Program-made: the position numbers and the translations under genes
Source: Hellea balneolensis DSM 19091
GTDB lineage: Bacteria; Pseudomonadota; Alphaproteobacteria; Caulobacterales; Maricaulaceae
Assembly: GCF_000428525.1 (NCBI RefSeq)
Contig: NZ_AUAC01000002.1
Coordinates: 434,001 to 498,000, forward strand
DNA length: 64,000 bases
Direction: 5' to 3'
In this document: positions 8,366 through 19,483 of the stretch, piece by piece
How the letters are laid out: each line of letters opens with the position of its first letter
Position numbering within the stretch: the stretch's first letter is position 1
Notes under the pieces: model-generated
The model's database searches: none
What the model saw: the letters and a program-made list of their open reading frames with translations, nothing else
What the model was told of the DNA's origin: nothing

Positions 8366-11007
8366 ATGCTCGCTTTTATTGCCGCCAGTGCCTCATCGGC
8401 ATTCTCGGGTTGAGAGCCGCCAGCTTGGGCCATGCCGGGCTTGCCGCCACCCCGCCCGCCAACTTTCTCAGCGCCCGCATTTACAAGCGTTGCCGCATTA
8501 TATTTACCAATTAAATCATCAGTTACAGCTACGGCCACAGCAACTTTTGCTCCGTCTTTCGCTACAAATCCGACGATACCTGATCCTATCGCAGACAGCT
8601 GATCATTAAGCATGGCGCGAAGATCTTTACCAGACACGCCCTCGAGAACACCCCCCATAAACTTAACACCATTTATCTCTTCAGCTTTGGCCGCGCTGCC
8701 CCCTGACCCGCCTAGGGCGAGCGCTTTCTTGGTTTCCGACAGTTCTTTTTCAAGTTTCTTACGATCTGCGATGAGCGCTTCAATGCGTGCAGGAACATCT
8801 TCAGGTTTGGCTTTAAGTTTATCCGCAGCAGCACGGGTATAACCCGCTTGAGTTTCAAGATGTTGACGCGCGGCCTCACCTGTCACGGCTTCAACGCGGC
8901 GAATGCCTGCGGCGACCGCGCCTTCGGAAACAATTTTAAACAGCGCAATATCGCCCGTGCGATCAACATGAGTGCCGCCGCAAAGCTCTACAGAATAGGC
9001 CTTTGGGTCTTCGTCTATCGGATCGCCGAGAGATAATACACGAACCTCGTCACCATATTTTTCGCCGAACAAAGCCATAGCCCCGGCCGCCATAGCCGCC
9101 TCAGGATTCATTAATTCAGTGCTCGCTTCGGCATTTTGTAAAATCACCTGATTGACCTGATCTTCGACTTTAGCCAGTTCCTCGCGCGTAATGGCGCTTC
9201 CGTGTGAGATATCAAAACGAATACGCTCGCCATCCACCATTTGACCTTTTTGCGTCACATGTTCACCCAATATGCGGCGCAAGGCTTCGTGCATAATATG
9301 GGTCGCGGAGTGGTTTGCCATAGTGCGCTTGCGATTGTCAGAATTTACGGTCAAATAGGCTACGTCGCCTCGGCTTATCTCTCCCGTTAGAGAGCCGATG
9401 TGAACATGAAGATCACCCGCCTTTTTGACGACATCTTTAACGACAATCTGAGCTCCATTTTCAAAACTCACAACACCTTTATCACCGGCCTGGCCGCCGC
9501 TTTCCGCATAAAATGGCGTTGCGGGCGTAACAAACATGACGTCAGTATCAGAGGCGCTGTTTGCAACTTCACCCTCAACGACGAGGGTTTGAACAGGGCT
9601 GGTGACAAACAAGTCTTCATAGCCTGTAAACTCCGTCGGGCCGCTAGCCTCGCGCGCGGCGAGCCAGATGTCATCTGTGCCAACATCACCGGATTTAAAA
9701 CCTGCTGCGCGGGAGTCTTCTTTTTGCTGCGCCATGGCGGCGTCAAAGCCGTCTTTATCCACCTCAATGCCTTTTGCGCGAAGCGCATCCTGGGTCAGAT
9801 CGAGTGGAAAGCCATATGTATCGTAAAGTTTGAAGGCGGTCTCACCGTCGAGCGTGTCCCCATCGCCAAGTTCAGCCGTAGCCTCTTCTAGCAGCGCCGT
9901 ACCGCGTCCCAATGTGCGGCGGAAGCGCTCTTCCTCTTGCTCAAATGTCGCTTCAAAAGACGCTTTGGCACGGCCAAGCTCAGCATAGGCATCGCCCATT
10001 TCTGAGATTAGCGATGGAACAAGTCTGTGCATAAGGGGATCTTTGGCCCCCAAAATATGGGCGTGGCGCATAGCTCGGCGCATGATGCGGCGCAGAACAT
10101 AACCGCGGCCCTCATTTGACGGCGTGACGCCATCTGCCATTAGGAAAGAACAGCTTCTTAGATGGTCTGCTATAACGCGGTGTGAAAACTTAGCCTCACC
10201 CTCGGCTTTTACGCCTGTTAGTTCAACAGATGCCCCTATAAGATTTTGGAAAAGGTCAATGTCATAATTATCATGCTTACCTTGGAGAATAGCTGCCGTA
10301 CGCTCAAGTCCCATACCCGTATCAATGGAAGGTTTAGGCAGGGGCGTTTGAGTGCCGTCTTTAGATCGCTCAAATTGCATGAAAACCAAGTTCCAAATTT
10401 CGATAAAGCGGTCGCCGTCTTCATCAGGTGACCCCGGAGGCCCGCCGGGAATATCGGAGCCGTGATCATAGAATATTTCCGAACAAGGTCCGCATGGTCC
10501 TGTATCGCCCATAGCCCAAAAATTATCAGATGTTGCGATACGGATAATTCGCTCATCAGATAGACCCGCTATTTTTTTCCAAAGATCAAAAGCCTCATCA
10601 TCGGTGTGATATACTGTGACCAGCAGCTTATCTTTATCCAGTCCAAAATCTTTCGTGACGAGGTTCCAAGCATGTTCAATGGCATTTTCTTTGAAATAAT
10701 CTCCAAAGCTAAAGTTACCCAGCATTTCGAAAAATGTGTGATGGCGAGCTGTGTAACCTACATTATCCAAATCATTATGCTTGCCCCCCGCGCGCACACA
10801 TTTTTGAGATGTTACAGCGCGTGGATAAGGTGGCGTTTGGCCACCTGTGAAATAGTCTTTAAACTGCACCATCCCGGCATTGGTAAAAAGCAGCGTCGGA
10901 TCATTATTCGGCACTAGCGGGCTTGAGGCCGCCACGGTGTGACCCTGCTCCTCAAAAAAGTTTAAAAATTGCTGCCGAATATCACGTAAGGATGTCATGC
11001 CGTTCAT
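8362..11007 (-). CDS. alaS: Alanyl-tRNA synthetase
   Basis: An 881-residue AlaRS of normal length that charges tRNA-Ala in the cytoplasm. The class II catalytic core at the N-terminus contains [15 protein letters not shown] and the RARGE-like motif region. The editing domain carries the zinc ligands [10 protein letters not shown] and CGGTHVD, used to clear Ser-tRNA-Ala. The C-Ala domain ends near [15 protein letters not shown], the typical glycine-rich tail. A second in-frame ATG at 10998 is an equally acceptable start. The stop overlaps the next start as ATGA. The gene lies just downstream of recA, an order seen in other alphaproteobacteria. Confidence 0.97.
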   Translation of the reverse strand: MNGMTSLRDIRQQFLNFFEEQGHTVAASSPLVPNNDPTLLFTNAGMVQFKDYFTGGQTPPYPRAVTSQKCVRAGGKHNDLDNVGYTARHHTFFEMLGNFSFGDYFKENAIEHAWNLVTKDFGLDKDKLLVTVYHTDDEAFDLWKKIAGLSDERIIRIATSDNFWAMGDTGPCGPCSEIFYDHGSDIPGGPPGSPDEDGDRFIEIWNLVFMQFERSKDGTQTPLPKPSIDTGMGLERTAAILQGKHDNYDIDLFQNLIGASVELTGVKAEGEAKFSHRVIADHLRSCSFLMADGVTPSNEGRGYVLRRIMRRAMRHAHILGAKDPLMHRLVPSLISEMGDAYAELGRAKASFEATFEQEEERFRRTLGRGTALLEEATAELGDGDTLDGETAFKLYDTYGFPLDLTQDALRAKGIEVDKDGFDAAMAQQKEDSRAAGFKSGDVGTDDIWLAAREASGPTEFTGYEDLFVTSPVQTLVVEGEVANSASDTDVMFVTPATPFYAESGGQAGDKGVVSFENGAQIVVKDVVKKAGDLHVHIGSLTGEISRGDVAYLTVNSDNRKRTMANHSATHIMHEALRRILGEHVTQKGQMVDGERIRFDISHGSAITREELAKVEDQVNQVILQNAEASTELMNPEAAMAAGAMALFGEKYGDEVRVLSLGDPIDEDPKAYSVELCGGTHVDRTGDIALFKIVSEGAVAAGIRRVEAVTGEAARQHLETQAGYTRAAADKLKAKPEDVPARIEALIADRKKLEKELSETKKALALGGSGGSAAKAEEINGVKFMGGVLEGVSGKDLRAMLNDQLSAIGSGIVGFVAKDGAKVAVAVAVTDDLIGKYNAATLVNAGAEKVGGRGGGKPGMAQAGGSQPENADEALAAIKASI

Positions 11008-11034
11008 TACCTAAGTTATGGAGTTTCCATATAG

Positions 11035-11065
11035 AAAGAGCGCCTGACTTAGCCAAGCGCTCTTT
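11035..11065 (-). terminator. Intrinsic terminator of recA
   Basis: A perfect 9-bp stem (AAAGAGCGC at 11035-11043 with GCGCTCTTT at 11057-11065) with a 13-base loop is followed on the minus strand by a T-rich tract. It lies in the recA-alaS gap, so it should end the recA transcript before alaS. Confidence 0.75.
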
Positions 11066-11129
11066 TGTCAAAAGACAGAAATATACGGGGAATTCTGCCC
11101 TTTAGACAGGGAATTTGGTTGAAAAGCTT

Positions 11130-12242
11130 TTATGCCCCAAGTGACGTTATGTTATCTGGCTCACCATCGTCTTCAACTTGCTCATCCTTAGGCATAAGGA
11201 GTTCATCTTCAATCAATCCTTCATTGATACGGATTTTACGTTCTAAGTCAGCGGCAATATCAGGATTATCTTTAAGGAAAGTACGTACATTTTCGCGTCC
11301 TTGCCCAATACGTTCATCGCCATAGGAATACCAACTGCCTGATTTTTCTACAACATCAGCCTTAACACCCAAGTCAATCAACTCGCCTGTTTTGGAGATG
11401 CCTTCACCATACATGATGTCGAATTCAACCTGACGGAAGGGCGGCGCGACTTTGTTTTTGACGACTTTGACACGGGTCTGGTTACCAACAACTTCGTCGC
11501 GATACTTAATCGCGCCGATACGGCGAATGTCAAGGCGTACAGAGCTGTAAAATTTCAGTGCATTACCACCTGTTGTCGTTTCAGGCGATCCGTACATCAC
11601 GCCGATCTTCATACGGATTTGGTTGATAAAGATAACCATACAGCCAGACTTCGAAATAGAGCCCGTCAGCTTACGCAACGCCTGGCTCATGAGACGGGCT
11701 TGAAGGCCAGGTAGGCTATCACCCATATCACCTTCTAGCTCGGCGCGAGGCGTGAGAGCCGCTACAGAATCGATGACGAGGATATCAACCGCACCAGAGC
11801 GCACAAGCGTATCCGCAATTTCGAGCCCCTGTTCACCTGTATCAGGCTGAGCAATCAGCAATTCATTAACGTCAACACCAAGCTTGCCCGCATAGACAGG
11901 ATCAAGGGCATGTTCCGCATCAATAAAGGCAGCAACGCCACCTTGCTTTTGCATTTCAGCAACAACATGCAAAGACAATGTCGTTTTACCAGAACTTTCA
12001 GGACCATAAATTTCGATGATGCGGCCTTTAGGCAAACCGCCAATGCCAAGAGCAATATCAAGTCCGATAGAGCCTGTTGAAACGGATTCGACATCCATCG
12101 CGCTTTTCTGGCCCAATTTCATAACTGCGCCCTTACCAAAGGCACGATCAATTTGAGACATTGCAGCTTCGAGAGCTGCGGACTTATTCTTGTCGTCGGC
12201 TTTACCCACGACGGTTAAGGGTGTTGATGATTTTCTGGCCAT
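11130..12242 (-). CDS. recA: Recombinase A
   Basis: A 370-residue RecA, the strand-exchange ATPase of homologous recombination and the co-protease that triggers LexA cleavage. The Walker A motif GPESSGKTT is near residue 80, the Walker B strand [10 protein letters not shown] near 150, and the DNA-binding L2 loop [16 protein letters not shown] near 220. The acidic C-terminal tail ([12 protein letters not shown]) is normal for alphaproteobacteria. An SOS box lies 84 bases upstream of the start and a small hairpin sits in the leader. A terminator separates the gene from alaS. Confidence 0.98.
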   Translation of the reverse strand: MARKSSTPLTVVGKADDKNKSAALEAAMSQIDRAFGKGAVMKLGQKSAMDVESVSTGSIGLDIALGIGGLPKGRIIEIYGPESSGKTTLSLHVVAEMQKQGGVAAFIDAEHALDPVYAGKLGVDVNELLIAQPDTGEQGLEIADTLVRSGAVDILVIDSVAALTPRAELEGDMGDSLPGLQARLMSQALRKLTGSISKSGCMVIFINQIRMKIGVMYGSPETTTGGNALKFYSSVRLDIRRIGAIKYRDEVVGNQTRVKVVKNKVAPPFRQVEFDIMYGEGISKTGELIDLGVKADVVEKSGSWYSYGDERIGQGRENVRTFLKDNPDIAADLERKIRINEGLIEDELLMPKDEQVEDDGEPDNITSLGA

Positions 12243-12260
12243 AACGGAACTCCAGTAAAA

Positions 12261-12282
12261 ATGACCGGAGCCCTTCGGTCAT
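12261..12282 (-). promoter_or_regulatory. Leader hairpin with T-run in front of recA
   Basis: On the minus strand a 7-bp stem (ATGACCG / CGGTCAT) with an 8-base loop is followed by TTTT, ending about 15 bases before the recA ATG. It resembles a weak terminator but lies between the SOS box and the start codon. It could end cckA readthrough, attenuate recA, or simply be a leader structure. Confidence 0.45.
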
Positions 12283-12325
12283 CGTCTTGAAATTGCGGCT
12301 GGTATCGGACTGCCGTAAACATCTT

Positions 12326-12340
12326 GTTCCACATATGTTC
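12326..12340 (-). promoter_or_regulatory. LexA/SOS box of recA (GTTC-N7-GTTC)
   Basis: The plus-strand sequence GTTC-CACATAT-GTTC (GAAC-N7-GAAC on the recA strand) exactly matches the direct-repeat SOS box described for alphaproteobacterial LexA. It lies between cckA and recA, 84-98 bases upstream of the recA start, where a promoter is expected. Confidence 0.85.
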
Positions 12341-12393
12341 TCACAGCGCAAGAAAAAAGAACAATTATGGAACAAAAATACACAAGCCATTGA

Positions 12394-14904
12394 TTATGCT
12401 TCACTTTCGCCTATTTCGGCTTTCACTTTTTCCGCCAGCTGGGCAAGTGTGAAAGGCTTTGGAAGGAAAGTTACATCAGGTTCTTCTGACAGAAGGTCTG
12501 AAAACTCTTCTTCGGCGTAACCTGAAATAAAGACGATTCTGGCATCCCCTAGCATATCTCTGCCCTTTTTAAGTAAAGTCGGGCCATCCATACCCGGCAT
12601 AACCACGTCTGAAATCATGAGATCAAAAGGCTCTTCCGCGTCCTCTAACATTTCAAAGGCCTCCTCTCCGTCCTCAGCTTCAACAACGATATAGCCTTTC
12701 TTGCGCAAAGACTTGGCCGCGATAAGACGTACGGAGGCCTCATCTTCAACAAAGAGGATATTGCCCTGTCCCGTAAGGTCAGCCGGTTTTTTAGAGGCAG
12801 ATGACGCCTTAGGGATATCCACCTCAGCGACCTCATTCGGATCAACAGAAGGAAGATAAATCCGAAAGGTTGTTCCCACGCCCAACTTACTATCGACCGT
12901 CAAGTGCCCGCCCGATTGCTGAACAATTCCGTAAACCGTAGCAAGTCCCAAACCTGTGCCCTTGCCAACTTCTTTTGTTGTAAAGAAAGGCTCAAAGATT
13001 TTTGACTTCACGTCATCTGTCATCCCAGTGCCCGTGTCTGCGACTTCTATGACAACGAAATTATCACCTGGTATCGTCTTAAGCGCCAATGCCAAATTCG
13101 CGTCATCAATCTCCTGCCGCGCTTTCTGTAGGCTGGAGATGGTAATGTTACCGCCGCCCTGATCCTCCATCGCATCTCTTGCATTGACGCAGAGGTTCAT
13201 CAAAACGGTATCAATCTGGCTTTTATCTGCGCGAACAGCCGGAAGACCTCTTCCGTGTACCACGTTCAGCTGAGCCCGCTCACCCAGTGTTTGTTTGAGC
13301 GTCACAATCATTTCAGACAATGTGTCTGTAACGTTTAACAGCTCCATTCGGCGCGTCTGTTTGCGGGAAAACGCTAAAAGCTTTTTAACCAACGCCGCTG
13401 CCCGAATGCCTGTCGTATTGATATTTTGGAGTTCAGGGTAAGACGGGTCCCCGACGGGATGACGCTGCAATAGCTCGTCTGTATTAAGGCGAATGGCCGT
13501 CAAAAGATTATTAAAATCATGGGCCACACCAGCTGCCAATTGACCAATTGCTTGCATTTTTTGAGACTGTACAAGTTGATCTTCGAGAGACTTACGGGCG
13601 CTCGTATCTACAAGATAAGCCCACGCCGATGCCTCGGTCTCAGGGTCAGGCACAATATAAACAGAAACAGGTAGTGCCTTTTCACCCGTAAGAGTCGCAT
13701 CAAAAGGCTTATCCGTTTCGCAATCAGATGCGTTCAAACTCAAAAAGCGATGATCCGCATCATTTTTTGCAAAAATCTGAGAGAAAGGACGATCTTGCCA
13801 GGACATACCGCCGCTCATACGCTCAAGGGCTGGATTAGCGGATTTCACAATAGCTTGACCCAAATCTGTTCCTTCTAGCTGTAATATGGCTACAGGCGCA
13901 GAAGAAAAGCCGGCTACAGAGTCGTTTGCGGCTAAAGCAACGTTAGAAGATAAGGCGGAACCCACGTCTTTTTTCGCGCCAAGACTGGAATGTCCGTAAA
14001 GCGCAACACTCGCGACTTCCTCACCGCTATCCAAATGTGACCAGGTGCCGACCATTATGCTGGGGGTAACAACGCCTTTGCGCGTGATCAGCCGCGTGTC
14101 AGTCCTGACAACGCGCCCGGTCGTCGCAGGGCTCTCCAGCAAAGCTTCGGCATCTTCTATAAATTCTCTCATATAATCAGGGCGAACAACATCCGTTCCC
14201 CCTAGCCAACGGTCCAAAACAGAATTTGTGGCCAGAACCCGGCCCTCTCTTGTCACAGAGAAAAGCCCTACGGGTGCTCCTACTAAGACGCTGTCTCCGC
14301 CGCCGTTATCGCGAGTGATATCTGCAATTTGCCAAAGCTGCCGCCCTTCTAAATTTGTAACGTGAACACGATAACGGTGCAGCGAGCCATCACTATCAAC
14401 AGTATCAACTATCTCTTCAGCAAATGGCGTATCTCTTTGCATGTGATGCAGACGGAAAACAGCCGCTGAAGTATCTTTGCCGCCTGCACTAAAAAGGCGG
14501 TCAACGGATGGCGCTGATTCGCTCACCCCCATTGCGCCAATTTTTTCAGCCAAGCTCAAATAAGCTTTATTGGCATGTATAACTTTTCCACCCTCAACAA
14601 GGGCCGTCGCTTCGGGACTGTTATAAAAAGCTTGTGCATAAACACCATCACGTGTGGATTGACGACGTTCAAATTTATCCCCTGCAGGTTTCCGAACAAT
14701 TAGGCTCATCAAACCAAAGGCTGCAACAAGAGCCATTCCGCCCAATAATATGATGGCAGGCAGGCCTAGAGCGGCAGCGTTAATCGCTGCAAAACTAGCG
14801 CTCGCAAGAATAATGATGCCCAATATTATCGTGAGTGCCCACAGCCATATAGAACGGCGTGCCGGAACTTTATCCTCGTCCACATCTCGAATCACTGATG
14901 TCAT
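12394..14904 (-). CDS. cckA: CckA-type hybrid histidine kinase
   Basis: An 836-residue membrane hybrid kinase. Two hydrophobic segments at about residues 20-70 are followed by PAS-like sensor regions to about 440. The HisKA box contains [10 protein letters not shown] with phospho-acceptor His462, the ATPase domain carries the N/G boxes ([19 protein letters not shown]), and a C-terminal receiver has phospho-acceptor Asp766 ([11 protein letters not shown]). This architecture is that of CckA, which in Caulobacter phosphorylates ChpT and through it CtrA and CpdR to control the cell cycle. Its position upstream of recA and two perfect CtrA-type boxes elsewhere in the window support the call. Confidence 0.92.
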   Translation of the reverse strand: MTSVIRDVDEDKVPARRSIWLWALTIILGIIILASASFAAINAAALGLPAIILLGGMALVAAFGLMSLIVRKPAGDKFERRQSTRDGVYAQAFYNSPEATALVEGGKVIHANKAYLSLAEKIGAMGVSESAPSVDRLFSAGGKDTSAAVFRLHHMQRDTPFAEEIVDTVDSDGSLHRYRVHVTNLEGRQLWQIADITRDNGGGDSVLVGAPVGLFSVTREGRVLATNSVLDRWLGGTDVVRPDYMREFIEDAEALLESPATTGRVVRTDTRLITRKGVVTPSIMVGTWSHLDSGEEVASVALYGHSSLGAKKDVGSALSSNVALAANDSVAGFSSAPVAILQLEGTDLGQAIVKSANPALERMSGGMSWQDRPFSQIFAKNDADHRFLSLNASDCETDKPFDATLTGEKALPVSVYIVPDPETEASAWAYLVDTSARKSLEDQLVQSQKMQAIGQLAAGVAHDFNNLLTAIRLNTDELLQRHPVGDPSYPELQNINTTGIRAAALVKKLLAFSRKQTRRMELLNVTDTLSEMIVTLKQTLGERAQLNVVHGRGLPAVRADKSQIDTVLMNLCVNARDAMEDQGGGNITISSLQKARQEIDDANLALALKTIPGDNFVVIEVADTGTGMTDDVKSKIFEPFFTTKEVGKGTGLGLATVYGIVQQSGGHLTVDSKLGVGTTFRIYLPSVDPNEVAEVDIPKASSASKKPADLTGQGNILFVEDEASVRLIAAKSLRKKGYIVVEAEDGEEAFEMLEDAEEPFDLMISDVVMPGMDGPTLLKKGRDMLGDARIVFISGYAEEEFSDLLSEEPDVTFLPKPFTLAQLAEKVKAEIGESEA

Positions 14905-15042
14905 TGCATAACCTTAGACAGTTTTCGGAACATTATGCTCATGAATTTGCGGAATATACTCAGGATAAGCACAAATTATGACCTTGGCCTTTTAAATTGT
15001 CGGGTTACTGTATGACCAATGTTACTACAGGATTAAATCTCA

Positions 15043-16872
15043 ATGCGCCTCTCGACACTTTTTATTTCCTCAGCCCTCTCGGCAACGCTTCTACTAACAG
15101 CTTGCAGCCCGTCAACATCGCAAACCCCAACCAAAGTTGAAAGAGTTGAGGCGCACAGCCAAGCACTTAATGATTGGTTTCAAGCGCGCTATGAGGATGA
15201 GCTTGCCCGCTCGCCCATGACCCAAACTTATTTGGGGATGAAAGACAATCAGGATAAGCTCGATGATGCCTCAGCCCTAGCCGTAGATGAAAGCGCGGCA
15301 TTATCCAAAGCTTGGCTCGAAGAAATGCGCCGCGAATTCGACATTGATCGCCTCGACAAACAAACCGCGCTATCATACCGCCTGTTCGAATTTGCGACCG
15401 AAGACGCACTTGAAACATATAAATTTTCTCAAAATGAATATGTTTTCCAGCATATGAGCGGTCCTCATACGAGCCTACCGTCCTTCTTGATAAACTTCCA
15501 CAGCGTTGGAAGCGTCGAAGATGCGCAAGCCTATATCGCGCGCTTGAAAGACTCAGAACGTTATTTAGGGCAATATGCTGACAGAGCTCAGGCGCAATTT
15601 GATCAAGGTGTTATTTTGCCAAAATTTGTGTACCCGAAAATATCAGAAGCGTCGCGAAATGTTATAAACGGTGCGCCATTTACTGAAGGAGAGGACAGCC
15701 CCCTCTTCTCAGATATTAAAAGCAAAATTGAAAAGCTTAATATCTCTGAGGATCAAAAAAATAGACTCGTCCAAGACGCTAAGCAGGCATTAATGACATC
15801 GCTACAGCCCGCCTATATCAATCTAATCGCAATGTTCTCCGAGCACCAGATTCAAGCGTCAGAGGATGATGGCGCGTGGAAGCTCCCTAACGCTAAGGAT
15901 TACTACGCAGCCCGCCTTCGCCATTACACAACAACGGATATGACGGCAGAAGATATTCATGAAACCGGGCTTAAAGAGGTCGCGCGTATTCAAGACGAAA
16001 TGCGCGAAATCATGACCCAAGTCGGCTTTGAGGGGGACTTGAAAGAGTTTTTTGATTATCTGCGCTCAGACCCTCAATTTGTATTTCCGAATACAGATGA
16101 AGGTCGAGAGCGATACATCACCGGCGCCACTGATATCATCGAAGATATGAAAACACGCTTGGACAGTCTCTTCATCACAAAACCCAAAGCGGATATTGTT
16201 GTAAAACGCGTTGAACCCTTTCGTGAAGCCACAGCTTTTGGCGCTTTTTACAATCAACCTGCGGCTGACGGGTCTCGGCCAGGCACTTATTATATCAACC
16301 TAAAAGACGTCAAAGAGCAGCCCAAATATCTTATGCAGGCCCTTGCCTATCACGAAGGCATCCCGGGTCACCATATGCAGATTGCTATCGCCATGGAACT
16401 GAAGGGCCTCCCCAAATTCAGAACGATGGGCGGACATACGAGTTATATAGAAGGTTGGGCTCTGTATTCTGAGTCAGTTCCTAAAGAGCTAAACCTTTAT
16501 ACCGATCCTTATAGCGACTTTGGCCGCCTTTCGATGGAAATTTTCCGTGCTGCGCGGTTAGTCGTGGATACAGGAATCCATACGAAAAAATGGACACGTG
16601 AAGAAGCCGTCCAATATTACTTGAACAACATTCCAAATCCTGAAGGAGATGTCCGTGCTGAAATTGATCGTTACATCGTCTGGCCGGGACAAGCGACAGC
16701 CTATAAAATTGGTATGATCAAAATTCAGGATCTTCGCAAAAAGGCCGAAGAGCGCCTTGGCGATAAATTCGATATTCGCGAATTCCACGACGTTGTTCTC
16801 GCTAACGGTTCAGTGCCTTTAAAAGTATTGGAAGAGTTGGTAGAGGACTGGGTAACATCAAAACAAGATTAA
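15043..16872 (+). CDS. DUF885 lipoprotein, putative metallopeptidase (copy 1)
   Basis: A 609-residue DUF885 protein with a lipoprotein signal peptide and lipobox ending LLTAC, so probably membrane-anchored and periplasmic. The family signature HEGIPGHH at residues 437-444 resembles a zinc-binding HExxxGHH site, and a downstream Glu in EGWALYSE could supply the third ligand. DUF885 proteins are usually regarded as gluzincin-like peptidases, but substrates are largely unknown. The next gene is a paralogue 13 bases downstream with the same layout, so the two form an operon. Confidence 0.85.
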   Translation: MRLSTLFISSALSATLLLTACSPSTSQTPTKVERVEAHSQALNDWFQARYEDELARSPMTQTYLGMKDNQDKLDDASALAVDESAALSKAWLEEMRREFDIDRLDKQTALSYRLFEFATEDALETYKFSQNEYVFQHMSGPHTSLPSFLINFHSVGSVEDAQAYIARLKDSERYLGQYADRAQAQFDQGVILPKFVYPKISEASRNVINGAPFTEGEDSPLFSDIKSKIEKLNISEDQKNRLVQDAKQALMTSLQPAYINLIAMFSEHQIQASEDDGAWKLPNAKDYYAARLRHYTTTDMTAEDIHETGLKEVARIQDEMREIMTQVGFEGDLKEFFDYLRSDPQFVFPNTDEGRERYITGATDIIEDMKTRLDSLFITKPKADIVVKRVEPFREATAFGAFYNQPAADGSRPGTYYINLKDVKEQPKYLMQALAYHEGIPGHHMQIAIAMELKGLPKFRTMGGHTSYIEGWALYSESVPKELNLYTDPYSDFGRLSMEIFRAARLVVDTGIHTKKWTREEAVQYYLNNIPNPEGDVRAEIDRYIVWPGQATAYKIGMIKIQDLRKKAEERLGDKFDIREFHDVVLANGSVPLKVLEELVEDWVTSKQD

Positions 16873-16885
16873 ACAGGACATCATA

Positions 16886-18733
16886 ATGCGCAAATTTCTT
16901 ATACTTACAACGGCGGCCCTAGCCCTTACCGCATGTCAGGATACTAGCCCGGCTTCAACGAAGTCTGAAACACCTTCAATTGTTGAGGCCGCAAAAAATA
17001 TGCAACAGGCCGACGTTAATGTTAGACTGAATGCTTGGTTTGAAGATAAATTTATGGAACGGGCACGACGCTACCCTCAGCGTCTTGCAGGCTTAGGCAT
17101 CAAAGAACGCATGGATGAATGGAACGATCCTAGCCGCACCTTTGCCCTCGAAGAATTGGATCGGATTCGCCAAAATATGGAAGAACTCAAGAACACCTTC
17201 AACCTAGAAGACTTGGACGAGACAGGACAGCTATCATATCGTTTATTTATGGAAAACAGCCAAAATAGTTTAGATAGCGCAAAATGGTGGTATCATGGCT
17301 ATGCCTTCACACAAATGTTCGGGCCACATTCCAGCATCCCCACATTTTTGATAAATGAGCACCCGATTGAAAACATTGAAGATGCGGAAAATTATATAAA
17401 ACGCCTTGAGGGTGTCGAAGCTTTTCTTACGGAAATCATCAAGAACTCCAGAGCTAGCGCGGATAAAGGCATCATGCCGCCAAAATTCGTCTATGATCAC
17501 GTCATTCGCACAACCAATAATATCGTCAGCGGCGCTCCCTTTGATGAAAGTGACAAATTGAACTTGATGCTTAATGATTTCAAAACCAAAGTCGAGAAAC
17601 TCAATCTTGGCGAAGAGAAAACTGAAGCCTTATATGAGCAAGCTATAACCGCCCTCCTGACCTCGGTAAAACCGGCCTATGCTGCCTTGCTGACTGAAAT
17701 GGAAGCTCAGCAAGCCAAGGCCAATACAGATGACGGCGCATGGAAACTCCCTGATGGAGCTGATTACTATGCCTACCGCCTAAAAGTCATGACGACTACA
17801 GATATGAGCGCCAAAGACATTCACGAATTGGGCCTGCAAGAAGTTGACCGCATTCACGGCGAAATGCGCGATATCATGAAAAAAGTTGGCTATGAAGGAA
17901 CGCTCCAAGAATTTTTCAAATACTTACAAGACGAACCGCGTTTTAGCTATGAAGACTCAGATGCGGGCCGAGAGGCTTATCTGAAAGAGGCGACACGCAT
18001 TATTGATGTAATTACGGCCCGCTTAGATGAGGTCTTTCTTCGTCAACCCAAGGCCAAACTTGAAGTTCGGCGCGTTGAAGCTTTCCGCGAAAAGGCAGCC
18101 GGTAAAGCTTTTTACTCACGCGGCACACCGGATGGCTCTCGCCCTGGTTATTACTATGCGAACCTTTATAAAATAACGGATATGCCTAAATATCAAATGG
18201 AAGCTCTCGCTTATCATGAAGGTAATCCAGGACATCATATGCAATTATCAATTGCGCAAGAGCTTGAAGGCATTCCGAAGTTCCGTAAACATAACCGCGT
18301 CACGGCCTATACCGAAGGATGGGGGCTTTACTCAGAATATTTCCCCAAAGAAATGGGTTTCTATCAAGATCCTTATTCTGATTTTGGACGTCTTGCGATG
18401 GAACTCTGGCGCGCTGCACGGCTTGTCGTTGACACAGGATTGCATGATAAAAAATGGACACGCGAAGAAGCTATTGACTACCTTACAACCAACACCCCCA
18501 ACCCCGAAAATGACTGCATTAAAGCAATTGAGCGCTATATCGTCATGCCGGGACAAGCTACGGCCTATAAAATTGGCATGATCAAAATATTAGATTTGCG
18601 CGAAATGGCAAAAGAAAAGCTGGGTGATAAATTTGATATTCGCGAGTATCATGATGTTGTGATCGCATCCGGTCCTGTCCCGCTCAATATTCTCGAAGAA
18701 CGAGTTGATGCCTGGGTTACGAGTAAATCGTAA
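16886..18733 (+). CDS. DUF885 lipoprotein, putative metallopeptidase (copy 2)
   Basis: A 615-residue paralogue of the preceding gene, aligning along its whole length. It has its own lipobox (ALTAC), HEGNPGHH at residues 444-451 and the matching EGWGLYSE downstream motif. Both putative zinc sites are intact, so neither copy looks decayed. An AGGAC ribosome binding site lies 13 bases after the previous stop. The sequences are diverged enough (different N-terminal thirds) to suggest an old duplication with separate substrates. Confidence 0.85.
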   Translation: MRKFLILTTAALALTACQDTSPASTKSETPSIVEAAKNMQQADVNVRLNAWFEDKFMERARRYPQRLAGLGIKERMDEWNDPSRTFALEELDRIRQNMEELKNTFNLEDLDETGQLSYRLFMENSQNSLDSAKWWYHGYAFTQMFGPHSSIPTFLINEHPIENIEDAENYIKRLEGVEAFLTEIIKNSRASADKGIMPPKFVYDHVIRTTNNIVSGAPFDESDKLNLMLNDFKTKVEKLNLGEEKTEALYEQAITALLTSVKPAYAALLTEMEAQQAKANTDDGAWKLPDGADYYAYRLKVMTTTDMSAKDIHELGLQEVDRIHGEMRDIMKKVGYEGTLQEFFKYLQDEPRFSYEDSDAGREAYLKEATRIIDVITARLDEVFLRQPKAKLEVRRVEAFREKAAGKAFYSRGTPDGSRPGYYYANLYKITDMPKYQMEALAYHEGNPGHHMQLSIAQELEGIPKFRKHNRVTAYTEGWGLYSEYFPKEMGFYQDPYSDFGRLAMELWRAARLVVDTGLHDKKWTREEAIDYLTTNTPNPENDCIKAIERYIVMPGQATAYKIGMIKILDLREMAKEKLGDKFDIREYHDVVIASGPVPLNILEERVDAWVTSKS

Positions 18734-18745
18734 AGGTTTTATGTT

Positions 18746-18776
18746 CCCGGAAAGCTAAAGCGTGTCCGGGTTCTCT
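18746..18776 (+). terminator. Possible terminator after the DUF885 pair
   Basis: CCCGGA (18746-18751) can pair with TCCGGG (18765-18770), followed by TTCTCT. The stem is short and the T-tract broken. It lies in the convergent gap between the second DUF885 gene and dksA. Confidence 0.35.
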
Positions 18777-18849
18777 AGCGATTATACGGAATTGATACCG
18801 GGGGCCCCAGATGGGCCTCTGGCTTTCTGGTAGCACGCAATAGGCAGAC

Positions 18850-19287
18850 TTATCCCGCGCGAACCTTTTCGCCGCGTTCATGCATTTCTTGGGCTTCAAG
18901 GCTTAGCTTTGCTGTTGGGCGCACATCAAGCCGCTTAATGCGAATGGGGTCGCCCGTCTCTTGGCAGTAACCATAGGTTCCATCATCAATTCGGGCCAAA
19001 GCCTTGTCGATTTGATTGAGTAATTTCCTAAGACGGTCACGAGAGCGCAGTTCCAGCTGACGATCTGCATTAGCCGCAGCTGTGTCAGCAGGGTCGGGAT
19101 AAGATACATTTTCTTGTTGAAGAAATTCGACTGTATCTTGAGTCTGTTTAATAACGTCAGCTTTCCAAGCCAATAGCTTTTGGCGGAAATATTCCTTTTG
19201 CTTAGGATTCATGAATTTTTCGTCTTCTGAAGGCACATAACCTTTCGGAAGCTTAACCGTTTTTTTTGGTTTCTTTGTTGCAGCCAT
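18850..19287 (-). CDS. dksA: RNA polymerase-binding transcription factor DksA
   Basis: A 145-residue DksA that should insert its coiled coil into the RNA polymerase secondary channel and act with ppGpp. The coiled-coil tip with the functional Asp/Ala pair is at about residues 68-74 (DPADTAA). The C-terminal globule keeps the GTYGYCQETGDPI and RLDVRPTAKL framework. Of the four Cys that bind zinc in E. coli DksA only Cys108 remains; the others align to Thr111, Ser129 and Ala132, so a zinc finger cannot form. Reduced-Cys DksA proteins are known in alphaproteobacteria. The basic, Lys-rich N-terminus is typical. Confidence 0.92.
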   Translation of the reverse strand: MAATKKPKKTVKLPKGYVPSEDEKFMNPKQKEYFRQKLLAWKADVIKQTQDTVEFLQQENVSYPDPADTAAANADRQLELRSRDRLRKLLNQIDKALARIDDGTYGYCQETGDPIRIKRLDVRPTAKLSLEAQEMHERGEKVRAG

Positions 19288-19483
19288 GCCAGCCTCCCAT
19301 TGATATTTTCAAAACAAATATTAGGATTCCCAGTCTTTGTTTACGACTCATTGATCGGTCATATTGAGCGCCTCTTATCGTGTGGAATTTACGGGGGCAA
19401 TATGATTCCCCACAAAAGAATGTGAATAAAACATCTCTTGCAACACTCTGTCTGCCGTATAAATAAGATAGTCAAACAAGGAT

